Source: Sinorhizobium fredii (lineage in GTDB: Bacteria > Pseudomonadota > Alphaproteobacteria > Rhizobiales > Rhizobiaceae). Taken from it: a stretch of DNA of 64,000 nt. The stretch's first letter is position 1; the number at the start of each line of letters is the position of its first letter. This document shows, in pieces, positions 38,601-47,903 of this stretch. The translations under genes were made by a program, and so were the position numbers. Where the stretch lies: assembly GCF_002944405.1 (NCBI RefSeq), contig NZ_CP024307.1, positions 578,501-642,500 of the forward strand, given 5' to 3'. Below the pieces are notes generated by a model that was not told the origin of the DNA, made no database searches, and saw only the letters and a list, made by a program, of their open reading frames with translations.

Positions 38601-41171
38601 TTCGACACGGCGCTCCAGGCCGGTGACCTGACCTACGCGGCCTTTAGCTGCAACAACGTGCTCACCCAACTTCTCGCCAGCGGCAATCCGCTCGCCGAAG
38701 TGCAGCGCGAGGCCGAAGCCGGGCTCGACTTTGCGCGGCAAGCGAAGTTCGGTCTCGTCGTCGATCTCATCACCGCGCAGGTCGGGCTTGTCCGGGCTCT
38801 CCGCGGCCAAACCGCTATCTTCGGCTCCTTCAACAATACCGGGTTCGATGAGACCCGGTTCGAACAACATCTGGAGGAGGATCCGCGCCTGTCGATCGCA
38901 GCCTGCTTGTACTGGATCCGCAAGCTGCAGGCCCGTGTCTTCGCCCACGACCACGCCGCAGCGGTCGCGGCGGCGGCGAAAGCAGAACGCCTTCTTTGGA
39001 TCTCGCCAGCCATCTTCGAGCGGGCGGAATACCATCTCTACGCTGCGCTGGCACGGGCCGCGTTCTGCGACGCGGCCCCCGCTGCGGAGCGAGCCCGCCA
39101 CCTCAAGGCCTTGGCAGCCCACCACCGCCGGCTCCAGGAGTGGGCCGAGAACTGCCCGGACAATTTCGCGAGCCGCGCCGCGCTGCTCGGCGCGGAGATC
39201 GCCCGCCTCAAAGGGCAGTGGCTCGAGGCTGAGCGTCTCTACGAGCAGGCCATCCGATCTGCCCGCGACAACGGCTTGATCCACAATGAGGCGCTCGCCC
39301 CCGAACTGGCAGCGCGCTTCTACGCGGCGCGCGGCTTCGAAACCAATACCCATGCCCATCTGCGAAACGCGCGGCACTGCTACCTGCGTTGGGGAGCTGA
39401 TGGCAAGGTGCAGCAGCTCGATGCATTGTATCCCTACCTGCGAGAGGATGAGCCAGCACCCGGGCCGAAGAGGACGATCGGAGTGCCGATCGAACAACTT
39501 GACCTCGCCACGGTGATTAAAGTGTCGCAAGCCATCTCGGGCGAGATAGTCGTTGAAAAGCTGATGGACACGGTCTTGCGCACCGCCATTGAGCAGGCGG
39601 GGGCCGAGCGCGGCCTATTGATTGTATCGCGTGGCGGTGAGTCACGGATCACGGCGGAAGCCACGACCGGCGGCGACACGGTCGTGGTACAGCTGCGCGA
39701 CGAGTTCGTGACCGCGATGATGCTGCCGGAATCGGTCCTTCATTATGTCTTGCGCACAAACGAGAGCGTGGTTCTTGGCGACGCAACAGCTCAAAACCCA
39801 TTTTCCGCCGACCCCTACATTTGTCAGCACCATGCTCGTTCCATTCTCTGCCTGCCGTTGCTTAATCAGGGTGAGCTGACCGGAGTGCTTTATCTTGAGA
39901 ATAACCTCGCCCCTCGGGTCTTCGCGCCAGCGCGAATCGCAGTGCTTAAGCTGCTCGCCTCTCAGGCAGCGATCTCATTGCAGAATACCCGGTTGTACCG
40001 CGATCTCGCAGAACGCGAAGCCAAGATCCGCCGCCTCGTCAAGGCCAATATCATCGGGATCGTCATCTGGGATATGGAAGCTCGCATTCTGGAGGCAAAC
40101 GATGCGTTTCTCCGCATGGTCGGATACGACCAAGAGGATCTTGCCTCTGGTCAGCTATGCTTGACGGACCTGACCCCGGGCGAATGGCGCGACCGCGACG
40201 CACGGACCGCTGAAGAGCTGAAGGCGACCGGGGCAGTTCACCCGTTCGAGAAGGAGTACTTTCGCAAAGATGGCAGCCGTTTGCCCGTGCTGGTCGGCAG
40301 TGCGCTGTTCGAAGACAGCAGGAAAGAAGGTGTCTCTTTTGTCCTCGATTTGACCGAGCGCCGGTGGGCGGCAGAGGCGTTACGCGAAAGCGAGGGGGCC
40401 TTGCGAGAGGCACAAGGGCAACTGTCCCACGCAAACCGGGTCGCCACCATGGGGCAGCTCACAGCCTCCATCGCCCATGAAGTCAACCAGCCGATCGCAG
40501 CGTCGGTCACCAACGCCCAGGCGGCTTTGCGCTGGCTGGGTACCAATCCGCCAAATTTGGAGGAAGTGCGTGAGGCGCTCGACCGGATCGTCGATAACGC
40601 CAAACGAGCGGGCGACGTCATTGGCCGGATCCGGGGTTTGGTTAAAAAGGAACCGCCTCGCAAGGAGCAGTTCGACCTCAATGAAGCCATTCGCCACGTG
40701 ATTGCCTTGACCCGCAGCGAAGTGCTCCGGCAAGGCGTCTCGCTGCAGACCGAGTTTGCGACGAGCCTTCCGTCCGTGGAAGGAGATCGCGTCCAGCTGC
40801 AACAGGTGATCCTCAATCTGATCATGAACGCCATCGAGGCGATGAGCGGCATTAGTGAGGGGGAGCGCGAGTTGCTGATCAGCACCGAGACAGAGGCCTC
40901 AGGAGGCGTGGATGTCAGGGTACAGGACTCGGGCCCGGGACTGGACCCGCAGAGTATAGACCGCCTCTTCGAGGCCTTCTACACAACCAAACCCAGCGGC
41001 ATGGGCATGGGCCTGGCGATCTGCCGTTCGATCGTCGAGGCTCACGGCGGCCGGCTGTGGGTCTCCGCGAATGAACCTCGCGGGGCGGTGTTTCAGTTCA
41101 CTCTGCCTCCCGAACGGGACGACACCGCTCGCGCAGAGCGTACCGACCAAATGGCAGTGTTGGGAAACTGA
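35622..41171 (+). CDS. Hybrid Ser/Thr kinase - AAA ATPase - GAF - PAS - histidine kinase
   Basis: 1849-residue trifunctional signalling protein. Residues 1-270: Ser/Thr-kinase domain, with HKDVNPANIL near 122-131 (catalytic Asp kept, the usual Lys replaced by Asn), GFG where DFG is expected, and MAPEQ. Residues about 300-600: ATPase with GYSGIGKST (near 325) and LFLDDLQWLD (near 453). A long helical TPR-like region follows to about 1280. GAF about 1293-1456; PAS about 1469-1576; histidine kinase with SIAHEVNQP (phospho-His near 1619), N-box NLIMNAIEAM (near 1730) and GPGL. No transmembrane segment, so a cytosolic sensor. No response regulator is adjacent. The sugar ABC cluster starts 176 bases downstream. 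Confidence 0.95.
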   Translation: MESTLKVLWEDGERVLCRGRRRGAGGQWDAVLTVFPASEHPTPSSLDRLAHEYELKEELEGTWAVRPLEFVREGGRTMLVLEDPGGEPLARLLDGPMKVGDFLRIAIAIASTLCKVHQRGLVHKDVNPANILVSGGSEEVRLIGFGIASRLSCERQTPDPPETITGTLAYMAPEQTGRMNQSVDSRSDLYALGITFYQMLTGVLPFAAADPMEWVHCHLARKPLPPTERLKGVPGVISAIIMKLLAKTAEQRYQTAAGLGRDLRRCLTAWEVLGRIDAFPLGEDDTPDRFLIPEKLYGREREIKALLAAFDRIVQGGGPELVLVSGYSGIGKSTVVGELRKVLVPSRGLFASGKFDQYNRDIPYASLAQALQGLIRPLLGKSEAELAPWREAFGEALGRNGQLMVTLIPELELLTGPQPPLPELPPQDAQRRFQMVFRRLLGVFAQPEHPLALFLDDLQWLDAATLDLVEHLVTQPELRHLLLIGAYRDNEVTPAHPLMRRLATIRSLGVPAQEIVLAPLRLEDLDRLIADALHCAPACAAPLARLVFEKTIGNPFFVIQFLTALAEEGLVAFDHGQACWSWDLERIHARGYTDNVVDLLLSKLRRLPETTQDALQQLACLGNVGEIATLKLVQRESEAALDAALSEAERAGLVCRRDGAYYFLHDRVEEAAYTLIPEGERAAAHLTIGQRLVAHTPPEEVEESVFDIVGQLNRGIALIASGEEREWVAELNLIAGRRAKASTAYASALTYLTAGRSLLPEDCWERRYELAFALELHMAECEFLTGALGEAEARLAELASRAVSMPDLATVTRLRVDLFMTLGRSDRAIIVGLDYLRRVGVAWSAHPTKHDVRQEYARMWRQLGDRPIDALLDLPRMTDPVACATMDVLTSLVSPALFTDENLRCLVIGRMGNLSLEHGNSDASCYAYTAVGNVLGLFFGDYKAGFRLGELGLDMVEQNGADRLKARVYLAFGNLAKPPMRHFPRGRPIARHAFDTALQAGDLTYAAFSCNNVLTQLLASGNPLAEVQREAEAGLDFARQAKFGLVVDLITAQVGLVRALRGQTAIFGSFNNTGFDETRFEQHLEEDPRLSIAACLYWIRKLQARVFAHDHAAAVAAAAKAERLLWISPAIFERAEYHLYAALARAAFCDAAPAAERARHLKALAAHHRRLQEWAENCPDNFASRAALLGAEIARLKGQWLEAERLYEQAIRSARDNGLIHNEALAPELAARFYAARGFETNTHAHLRNARHCYLRWGADGKVQQLDALYPYLREDEPAPGPKRTIGVPIEQLDLATVIKVSQAISGEIVVEKLMDTVLRTAIEQAGAERGLLIVSRGGESRITAEATTGGDTVVVQLRDEFVTAMMLPESVLHYVLRTNESVVLGDATAQNPFSADPYICQHHARSILCLPLLNQGELTGVLYLENNLAPRVFAPARIAVLKLLASQAAISLQNTRLYRDLAEREAKIRRLVKANIIGIVIWDMEARILEANDAFLRMVGYDQEDLASGQLCLTDLTPGEWRDRDARTAEELKATGAVHPFEKEYFRKDGSRLPVLVGSALFEDSRKEGVSFVLDLTERRWAAEALRESEGALREAQGQLSHANRVATMGQLTASIAHEVNQPIAASVTNAQAALRWLGTNPPNLEEVREALDRIVDNAKRAGDVIGRIRGLVKKEPPRKEQFDLNEAIRHVIALTRSEVLRQGVSLQTEFATSLPSVEGDRVQLQQVILNLIMNAIEAMSGISEGERELLISTETEASGGVDVRVQDSGPGLDPQSIDRLFEAFYTTKPSGMGMGLAICRSIVEAHGGRLWVSANEPRGAVFQFTLPPERDDTARAERTDQMAVLGN

Positions 41172-41347
41172 TGGGACGAACGGCTGGCTGAAACTCGCGC
41201 AGCCAGTGCAAGTCTTGCGAAAGAGTGAAGGCCGTCGGCCCCTCTCCACCGCGAGACGACCGAGGCGTGGCCGGGTTGAATTCCCCTCCATGACCCGGTC
41301 ATCGGGGCCAAAGGGGGCTGGATCAAGATAGCCAAGAGGAGGAGACC

Positions 41348-42577
41348 ATGGATATCCGCAAAGTCGCCGTGCTCGGTGCTCTCGCGCTTGCTACCGTCTC
41401 GTGTTTCTATGTTCCGGCCAAGGCCGAGGACGTGACGATCTCCGTCTGGTCGCACGATAACGATCGGCCGGCGTCGAACCTAATCTCCGACTACAACAAG
41501 CTTAATACGGGCATCAAGATCGAGTACCGGGAGGTCCCGTTTGACGATCTGGTGAGCGAGGCCTTACGCGCCTATGCCACGGGCCAAGCTCCGGATATTA
41601 TCGCGGTCGATAATCCTGAACATGTCCTGTTCGCGTCGCGCGGCGCCTTTTTGGATCTGACCGACATGATCGCGAAATCGACGGTAATCAAGCCGGAAAA
41701 CTACTTCCCAGGCCCGCTCGCCTCCACGATGTGGGAAGGCAGGCATTACGGCGTTCCAAAGGCGACGAACACGATCGCGCTATATTACAATAAGGACATG
41801 TTCAAGGCGAAGGGCCTTGATCCTGACAAGCCGCCGCAAACCTGGGCTGAATTGGTGGACGCGGCACGAAAGCTGACCGACCTGGCAGCCAACGTGTACG
41901 GCATAACTTTTTCGGCCAAGGCGAGCGAGGAGGGCACCTTCCAATTCCTGCCGTGGGCACAGATGGCCGGTGCCAGTTACGAAATCATCAACACCGATGG
42001 CGCGGTCAGGGCGCTCGATACCTGGAAAACGATCCTCGACGAGAGGCTTGCTTCTCCGGATACGCTGACGCGCAGCCAGTGGGATTCGACCGGGACGTTC
42101 AATTCCGGAAACGCGGCCATGGCGATTTCCGGTCCCTGGGAGCTCGACCGAATGGTTGCCGAAGCGAAGTTCGATTGGGGCGTGACGTTGCTGCCGGTAC
42201 CGGAAGACGGTGCCGAACGCTCCTCCTCCATGGGGGACTTCAATTGGGCGATCTTCGCCAGCACGAAGCACCCTGAAGAGGCCTTCGGGGTGCTTGAGTA
42301 TTTGATCTCCCAGGATGACCGCATGTTCAGAGACTTCGGCCTGCTCCCGGCCCGCACCGATATCGCAATTCGCGAGACCGGCCAGCCGCGCAAGGATGCC
42401 GCGCTCAAGGTTTTTCTCGAACAGCTCAAGTACGCCAAGCCTCGGGGCCCGCACCCTGAATGGCCGAAGATCTCCAAGGCAATCCAAGATGCGATCCAGG
42501 CGGCGCTAACCGGACAGATGTCTTCCAGGGAAGCGCTCGACCAAGCGGCCAAAAAGATAAAGGCCGTGCTCGGCTGA
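41348..42577 (+). CDS. ABC sugar transporter, extracellular solute-binding protein
   Basis: 409 residues, family 1 solute-binding protein. Signal peptide of about 26 residues ending AKAED; then [28 protein letters not shown] and [19 protein letters not shown], as in maltose/trehalose-type binding proteins. AGAGGAGGAGACC gives a strong ribosome site. First gene of an ABC cluster with two permeases downstream, of which the first is broken. No ATPase gene is nearby. Substrate unknown, sugar by family. Confidence 0.92.
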   Translation: MDIRKVAVLGALALATVSCFYVPAKAEDVTISVWSHDNDRPASNLISDYNKLNTGIKIEYREVPFDDLVSEALRAYATGQAPDIIAVDNPEHVLFASRGAFLDLTDMIAKSTVIKPENYFPGPLASTMWEGRHYGVPKATNTIALYYNKDMFKAKGLDPDKPPQTWAELVDAARKLTDLAANVYGITFSAKASEEGTFQFLPWAQMAGASYEIINTDGAVRALDTWKTILDERLASPDTLTRSQWDSTGTFNSGNAAMAISGPWELDRMVAEAKFDWGVTLLPVPEDGAERSSSMGDFNWAIFASTKHPEEAFGVLEYLISQDDRMFRDFGLLPARTDIAIRETGQPRKDAALKVFLEQLKYAKPRGPHPEWPKISKAIQDAIQAALTGQMSSREALDQAAKKIKAVLG

Positions 42578-42610
42578 AAGGAGGGGTGCCTATCGGATGT
42601 GGAGGCGCTC

Positions 42611-43504
42611 ATGAAGAAAATCCTGTCCAGCATCATCGATGGTAAGGGCTTCGACATTGCGCTCGTTGCACTGCCGCTCACTTTCTTGCTCACTCTTTCC
42701 GGCATACCGCTCGTCTACAACGTTCTGATGAGTTTCCAACAGTGGATCTGTTCAGCCTTGGAACCTTCGGACGACCCTTTGTCGGCTTCACACGGAGCTC
42801 TTCGCGCAGCTGGAAACCAGCCCAATTCTCCTTAACACGGCACTCTTCGTCAGCGCCTCGATTGCCGGCCAATTCGTCATAGGCTTCGGGCTGGCACTTT
42901 TCTTTTGGATGAATTTTCCGGGCGCGTCCTGGCTTCGCGGTCTCTTTCTCGTCTCCTGGGTGATGCCCGGCCTAGTGGTTGGTGCGATCTGGAGCTGGAT
43001 TCTCTCGAGCGATTTTGGAGTCCTCAACTTCTTCTTGAGGGAAATCGGTGTGACCGACGGCAATATCTTCTGGCGCTCCGATCCGCACTGTTCGCTCTGG
43101 GCGGTGATTATCGCCAATATCTGGCTTGGTACCTCGTTCAACATGATCCTGCTTTCGGTCGGGCTTTCGGGCATACCGAAGGATCTCTATGAGGCGGCGG
43201 AGCTCGATGGAGCCAACGCGCTGCAACGCTTCTGGACGATTACCTTGCCGATGATGCGCACGACGATCGGCGCTGTCATCGCGCTCGGCCTGATCTTCAC
43301 GCTGCAGCAGTTCGATTTTTTCGCAGCGATCACCTCCGGTGGACCGAACAATTCGTCCAAAGTCACGCAATACTGGGTTGGGAATTGTCGTTCCGACAGT
43401 ACGATTTCGCCAAGGGAGCGACGCTCTCCGTGATCATGATCGTCTTCGTGATGTTCGCCTCAATCGTCTACGTCCGCTCCACACGTCACGAGGTGCGGGG
43501 GTGA
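42611..43504 (+). pseudogene. ABC sugar permease (MalF type), multiply frameshifted
   Basis: The N-terminus (MKKILSSIIDGKGFDIALVAL, first TM) runs to about 42743. The coding sense then moves to another frame (VDLFSLGTFGRPFVGF), again near 42793 (ELFAQLETSPILLNTALF), and again at about 43377, where WELSFRQYDFAKGATLSVI resumes to TGA 43504. The central part 42909-43376 is intact and has the EAAELDGANALQRFWTITLP coupling helix (EAA loop). So at least three frame breaks disrupt one permease while both neighbours are open. True decay or clustered sequencing errors; the last stop overlaps the GTG of the next permease, showing the original operon coupling. Confidence 0.8.
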
Positions 43505-44328
43505 CCGATACCTTCCGCGAAAAGTTGATGCTGGCCGTGGCGCTGGTGCTCGCCGCCATCTATCTATTCCCGCTCTACTTGATGTACATCACGGCGCTAA
43601 AGTCCGGCTCGGCTATGTTTGCCAACCCTCCGGATTTTTGGCCGACCGACCCACAGTGGCAGATCTACGGCCAAGTCTGGCACAGCCGCAACATGAGGCG
43701 TTACATCTGGAACTCGCTGGTCATTGCTTTCGGTGCCGTAGCCGTCATCTCAGTTCTCGGTGTCGGCTGCGCCTATGTGCTGGCCCGCTACCGCAATGTC
43801 TGGGTGGATGTCGGGCTCTTCCTCATCCTCATGCTGCAGGTCCTGCCGTCATCACTGATGATCACACCAATCTTTGTTGGCTTTTCACAGATTGGGCTGC
43901 TCGACTACCCACGCCTGGCGGTCATCCTCGCGATCGTCGCCAAGAGTATGCCCTTCTTCATAGTGCTGGTGCGCGCAACATTCATGAGCGTTCCGCAGGA
44001 GTTGGAGGGAGCGGCCCTCGTCGATGGCAGTTCCCGCGTCGGCGCCTTTTTTCGAATCGTCCTGCCGCTCGCTCGCAACGGCATCCTCGTCGGCGCCATC
44101 CTGATCTTCATGCAGGCTTTCGGCGAGTTCGTCTATTCGAAGTCGATGATCCAGAGAATTGAGCTGCAACCGGCCAGCGTCGGGCTCAATAGCTTCATGG
44201 GGCCGAACACCAACGAATGGAACAGCATTATGGCCTATGCGGCCATCTATGTGACTCCCATGCTCGCTGCCTCCGTTCTCTTGCAGCGCGGCATCGTCTC
44301 CGGCCTCACCGCGGGAGCCCTGAAATGA
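43501..44328 (+). CDS. ABC sugar permease (MalG type)
   Basis: 275 residues, six predicted transmembrane helices. The EAA loop reads ELEGAALVDGSSRVGAFFRIVLP. The GTG start at 43501 overlaps the stop of the preceding (broken) permease in a GTGA arrangement. Without an intact partner permease or a local ATPase it can only work with subunits from elsewhere. Confidence 0.9.
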   Translation: MTDTFREKLMLAVALVLAAIYLFPLYLMYITALKSGSAMFANPPDFWPTDPQWQIYGQVWHSRNMRRYIWNSLVIAFGAVAVISVLGVGCAYVLARYRNVWVDVGLFLILMLQVLPSSLMITPIFVGFSQIGLLDYPRLAVILAIVAKSMPFFIVLVRATFMSVPQELEGAALVDGSSRVGAFFRIVLPLARNGILVGAILIFMQAFGEFVYSKSMIQRIELQPASVGLNSFMGPNTNEWNSIMAYAAIYVTPMLAASVLLQRGIVSGLTAGALK

Positions 44329-44685
44329 TCCACCCCACCTCAGTCCACCGTGGCGAGCTTGACTTGCACTCCGGCAGATCCAAGCCGGACCGACATAGGC
44401 GCTGGTGCGTAGGGTGTTGAACACAAACCCAAGGATGCGATTGCGTCTATGCGTGGGCAGAACTGGTTGCCAGTTAACCCTCCCAAGCGCCACACCAGCG
44501 CAGAGCTCAACCCCTCAAGGAGGTCTCCGGCCCTATGCCCGCGACACGGACATACGTCGATTAGAGTTAGTCGAGAAGTGTCCAAATCGGCCAACCAGCG
44601 AAAAACGTGACGGGAAAACGCCTCTCCGCCGTCGGTGATCCGGATGCCATGGGCATTCCCATGCAGCGCGGCACCGATGCGCGTT
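44329..44685. other. Gap between convergent genes, no gene seen
   Basis: About 360 bases between the permease and the convergent PQQ-type dehydrogenase. No supported frame; short complementary segments exist but no clear terminator with T-tract. Confidence 0.4.
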
Positions 44686-45996
44686 TCACATGCGCTCCGC
44701 CTCGCCCGTGACGCGCCAGATCACATCGCCGACATCGTCCGCCACCAACAAGAAGCCGTCGGGGCCGATGGTAACTCCAACCGGCCGCCCATAGGACGAC
44801 CGCTCGTCAGGCGAAAGGAAACCGGTCAGAATGTCGCGCGGCGGCCCGGCTGGACGTCCATTCACGAACGGCACGAAGACAACCTTGTAGCCGCTCAACG
44901 TGCTGCGGTTCCAGGAACCATGCTGCCCGATGACCATGCCGTCCGGGAAGCCGGGCAGAGCGCCTGCGGGAAGCCAGCAAAGGCCGAGCGATGCAGTGTG
45001 TCCGCCCAAGGCATAGTCCGGTGTTATGGCGGTTGCGACCACCGCTGGGTCCTGCGGCACCCGGTCGTCCACGATCTGCCCCCAGTAGCAATAGGGCCAT
45101 CCATAGAAGCCGCCGTCGCGCACTGATGTCAGATAGTCTGGCGGTGTCTCGTCGCCCAGGCCATCGCGCTCATTAACCACCGTCCACAGTGCACCTGTCG
45201 TAGGCTCCCACGCCATGCCCACCGGGTTGCGCAGACCGGAGGCAAAGATGCGGTGCTCACCACTCTCGAGGTCAAGCGCGTGGATAGCGGCTCGTCCTTC
45301 CTCTGCGGCCATACCGCGCTCGCCAATGTTGCTGAGCGAACCGACGCCGATGAAAAGCTTTCGTCCATCGCGACTCGCAAGCAGGCTTCGCGTCCAATGC
45401 CCCCCGGCCTTGAAGGACGTAACCTTTTGACCTGTCACGCTGATACGTGTGTCGCCCGTTTCATACGGGAACGCAACCACCCCGTCTGTGTTGCCGACAT
45501 ACAACGTATCGCCCAGCAACGCCATGCCGAACGGCTGATTGAGTCCGTCGAGAAATTCGGTGCGGATTTCGGCCACGCCGTCGCCATCCGCATCCCGCAA
45601 CAGCGTGATGCGGTTCGGACTTGCGCCCACTGCGGCGGCGCGCTTCATCGTGCTGAACATGGCGTAGTCGAAGGCGGATTTAATGCCCCCCGGCTCGCTC
45701 AGTGCCTCAGCGACCAGTACGTCGCCATTCGGCAACACGTAAATCCAACGGGGATGTTTGAGCCCGGCCGCGAATGCGTTCACGTTGAGCCCGGCCGCCG
45801 CAGTCGGCATTTGCTCCGCGGGCCATCCCTTGGCTGTCGGCATCTTCAGGGTCGGAATGCCCTGCGGCTTGGCTCTCGGGATTGTCGGGGCGCTGCCATA
45901 GGCCGGTTCCAGAGAATCGCCGTCCTGGCGCCGCAAAAGGATGGCCACAGCGCCGATCAGTGCGACCAATCGACCGAGAATATCTGACAGGCCCAT
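44686..45996 (-). CDS. PQQ-dependent sugar (sorbosone/glucose) dehydrogenase family protein
   Basis: 436-residue beta-propeller protein. An N-terminal hydrophobic segment (about 5-22) is a signal or anchor, so it acts in the periplasm. The body has repeated propeller elements such as GLKHPRWIYVLPNGDVLVAEAL, FGMALLGDTLYVGNTDGVV, RDGRKLFIGVGSLSN and GLRNPVGMAWEPTTGALWTVVNERDGLGD, as in the GSDH/sorbosone dehydrogenase family. AGGAGG precedes ATG 45996; a longer frame to 46116 is not supported. It converges on the sugar ABC cluster, suggesting a sugar-related role. Confidence 0.88.
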   Translation of the reverse strand: MGLSDILGRLVALIGAVAILLRRQDGDSLEPAYGSAPTIPRAKPQGIPTLKMPTAKGWPAEQMPTAAAGLNVNAFAAGLKHPRWIYVLPNGDVLVAEALSEPGGIKSAFDYAMFSTMKRAAAVGASPNRITLLRDADGDGVAEIRTEFLDGLNQPFGMALLGDTLYVGNTDGVVAFPYETGDTRISVTGQKVTSFKAGGHWTRSLLASRDGRKLFIGVGSLSNIGERGMAAEEGRAAIHALDLESGEHRIFASGLRNPVGMAWEPTTGALWTVVNERDGLGDETPPDYLTSVRDGGFYGWPYCYWGQIVDDRVPQDPAVVATAITPDYALGGHTASLGLCWLPAGALPGFPDGMVIGQHGSWNRSTLSGYKVVFVPFVNGRPAGPPRDILTGFLSPDERSSYGRPVGVTIGPDGFLLVADDVGDVIWRVTGEAERM

Positions 45997-46116
45997 GTGC
46001 CCTCCTAACCTTGATGCGCAACCTACCCGAAGCTCCTGCGGGTTGGTATCCTCAAACCGCATTGTTTGTGGGCCACTGACGCAAAAGCCGGCCTCGACCC
46101 AGTGCATAAATTGCAA

Positions 46117-46596
46117 GCCATCATCGAGTTCGACATGACCGGCAAAATTCTGGCGGGCAACGCCAAACTTCTGCCGCGACCTTGGACACTATGCATGGGG
46201 GATTCTTGGCAAACATCGCCGAATGTTTTCTCGATCCGGCGGAAGGCTCGTCCTCCGATTTTCGGGAGTTCTGGTGAGATCTGGATAGAAGTCTCCGATG
46301 TGAGAACGATGCGGTTGGAATGGAGTCTAGATGCGTGTTGAGCTGGATCGTCCCTGACGCTTCTGACTTCTCAATCCATTCGATGGTGTGCGGCCGAACG
46401 CCGATGCGCGCGGTGTTGGAGTTCGAGAAGGGCGGGCGCGAACTCATGTCCGCGTCGACAGCCCGCTCATCATCAACGACGAACGTCTGACGATCAGAGC
46501 CGCGATGGCTGGCTCGGCCTAGTGATGGAGGACTTGGTCCAAGGCGCCGTCGCGAATGGCTATGTCGATGGTGGGCGGGTCAGCGGCTTCATCGCC
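46117..46596. other. Gap with no gene seen
   Basis: About 480 bases upstream of both the minus-strand dehydrogenase and the thiolase relic. No supported coding frame, repeat or RNA. Confidence 0.4.
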
Positions 46597-46898
46597 ATCC
46601 CAGCCCCGTCCCCGCATCCCGCAACGCGCTGGAGAAGGCCGACTGGGCGGTCGACGACGTGGAACTGGTGGAGGCGAACGGAGGCGTTCGCGCCCAGGCC
46701 TGCGCCGTCAACAAGGACCTCGGTTGGGATCCCCTATCGTCAACGTCAATGGCGGCGCGATCGCGATCGGCCATCCGATCGGCGCTTCTGGCGCCCGCGT
46801 CCTCAACACGTTGCTCTTCGTGATGAAGCGGCGGGGCGTTTTCCGGGCCTCGCGTCGGCGGCGGCATGGGCGTCGCCATGTGCGTCGAGCGCCTTTAG
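46597..46898 (+). pseudogene. Acetyl-CoA acetyltransferase (thiolase) C-terminal relic
   Basis: Pieces of the thiolase C-terminus appear in order but in different frames: [25 protein letters not shown], then [13 protein letters not shown], then [25 protein letters not shown] (the conserved NGGAIAxGHPxGxSG), then [10 protein letters not shown] with stop at 46898. The N-terminal two thirds with the first catalytic Cys are missing. Several single-base shifts are needed, so it is non-functional. Confidence 0.8.
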
Positions 46899-47194
46899 CA
46901 GTTCCGCGTTGCTCCCACAGAGGCGAGCGCACAGCGGAGCAGCGATGCACATTGCTCGCTGCTGCGCAAGCGAGCATATCATCGGCATTGCAGTTCGACG
47001 GGCCAGACGCTTTGTTCGTCGGCAGCGTTTCGGCGGCTCGCCTATCAACTCTCGCCAATGTCCGCCGTCGGACATCCAATCGAGCCATAAGATCAAGCTT
47101 GACGCGACGGTCGCTTTAGACTCAATCGCGGCTTCCGTCACGTTCCCCGCCTGCGGCCCCTGTGGGCCGGGAGCGAAAGCTGGCTTTGATCGAG

Positions 47195-47681
47195 CTAGAC
47201 GCCCCGCGAAAAGGTGAGGACGGTGAGCCCATGCGGGCCGACATCTTCTTCCAGGCGACGCCAGCCGAATGCCTCATAGAATGAGCGCTTTTCCGGCAAG
47301 GCGCATAGATAGGCAACATCATGGCCCAGGTCGAACGTCGCTTCGGCTGCGCGGCGGACAAGGGCCTTGCCAATACCCCGACGCCGGTGGTCGGCATCGA
47401 CCCATACGGCCGCCACCCATGGAGCGTATTGCGGACGCTCCTCCAGGTCGCAGAAGATGATCAGGGTCGATCCGAGATATGTCGCCCCTTCGTGGGCAAC
47501 AAGCCCGAAAGGCAGTGCTCCTTCGTTCAGCAGTTCCTGCATGTGGTCGGCTACATGTTCGAGCGGATGGCCGGCGCCTTGCCACCAAGCCCGCCGGATA
47601 CAATCTGCAATCGTAGGGCAGAAGCCCGGCTGATCACGCCAAGTCCGAGATTGCGTACGGCTGCGACTGTGATTGGGGCAT
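47195..47681 (-). pseudogene. GNAT family acetyltransferase, one frameshift
   Basis: The N-terminus starts at ATG 47681 (MPQSQSQPYAISDLA) and stops at a TGA. Removing the T of that TGA continues it directly into DQPGFCPTIADCIRRAWWQG and the open frame to 47195, which has the acetyl-CoA loop DADHRRRGIGKALV. The joined product (about 160 residues) has normal GNAT length. The break may be real or a sequencing error. If real, translation could restart at ATG 47542. Confidence 0.75.
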
Positions 47682-47903
47682 GCGTCCTCGTGAGCTTCGG
47701 TTGCTGGAATGGGCCGAGCGCGGATAAAATTTTGAGTTGCAGCTTACTTCATGGCTGATGTACTTCAACGGGTAGTGATCGTAATGGCCCTCCACAGTGC
47801 GTTGCTCCTCGGCTGCCGAGATCGAAACGCGGCCAGCGCCCGACCCTTCGGAACCAATCCCATCGGCGATGGTTCGACACCTCTCTGTGCAGCGGAAGGA
47901 GGC

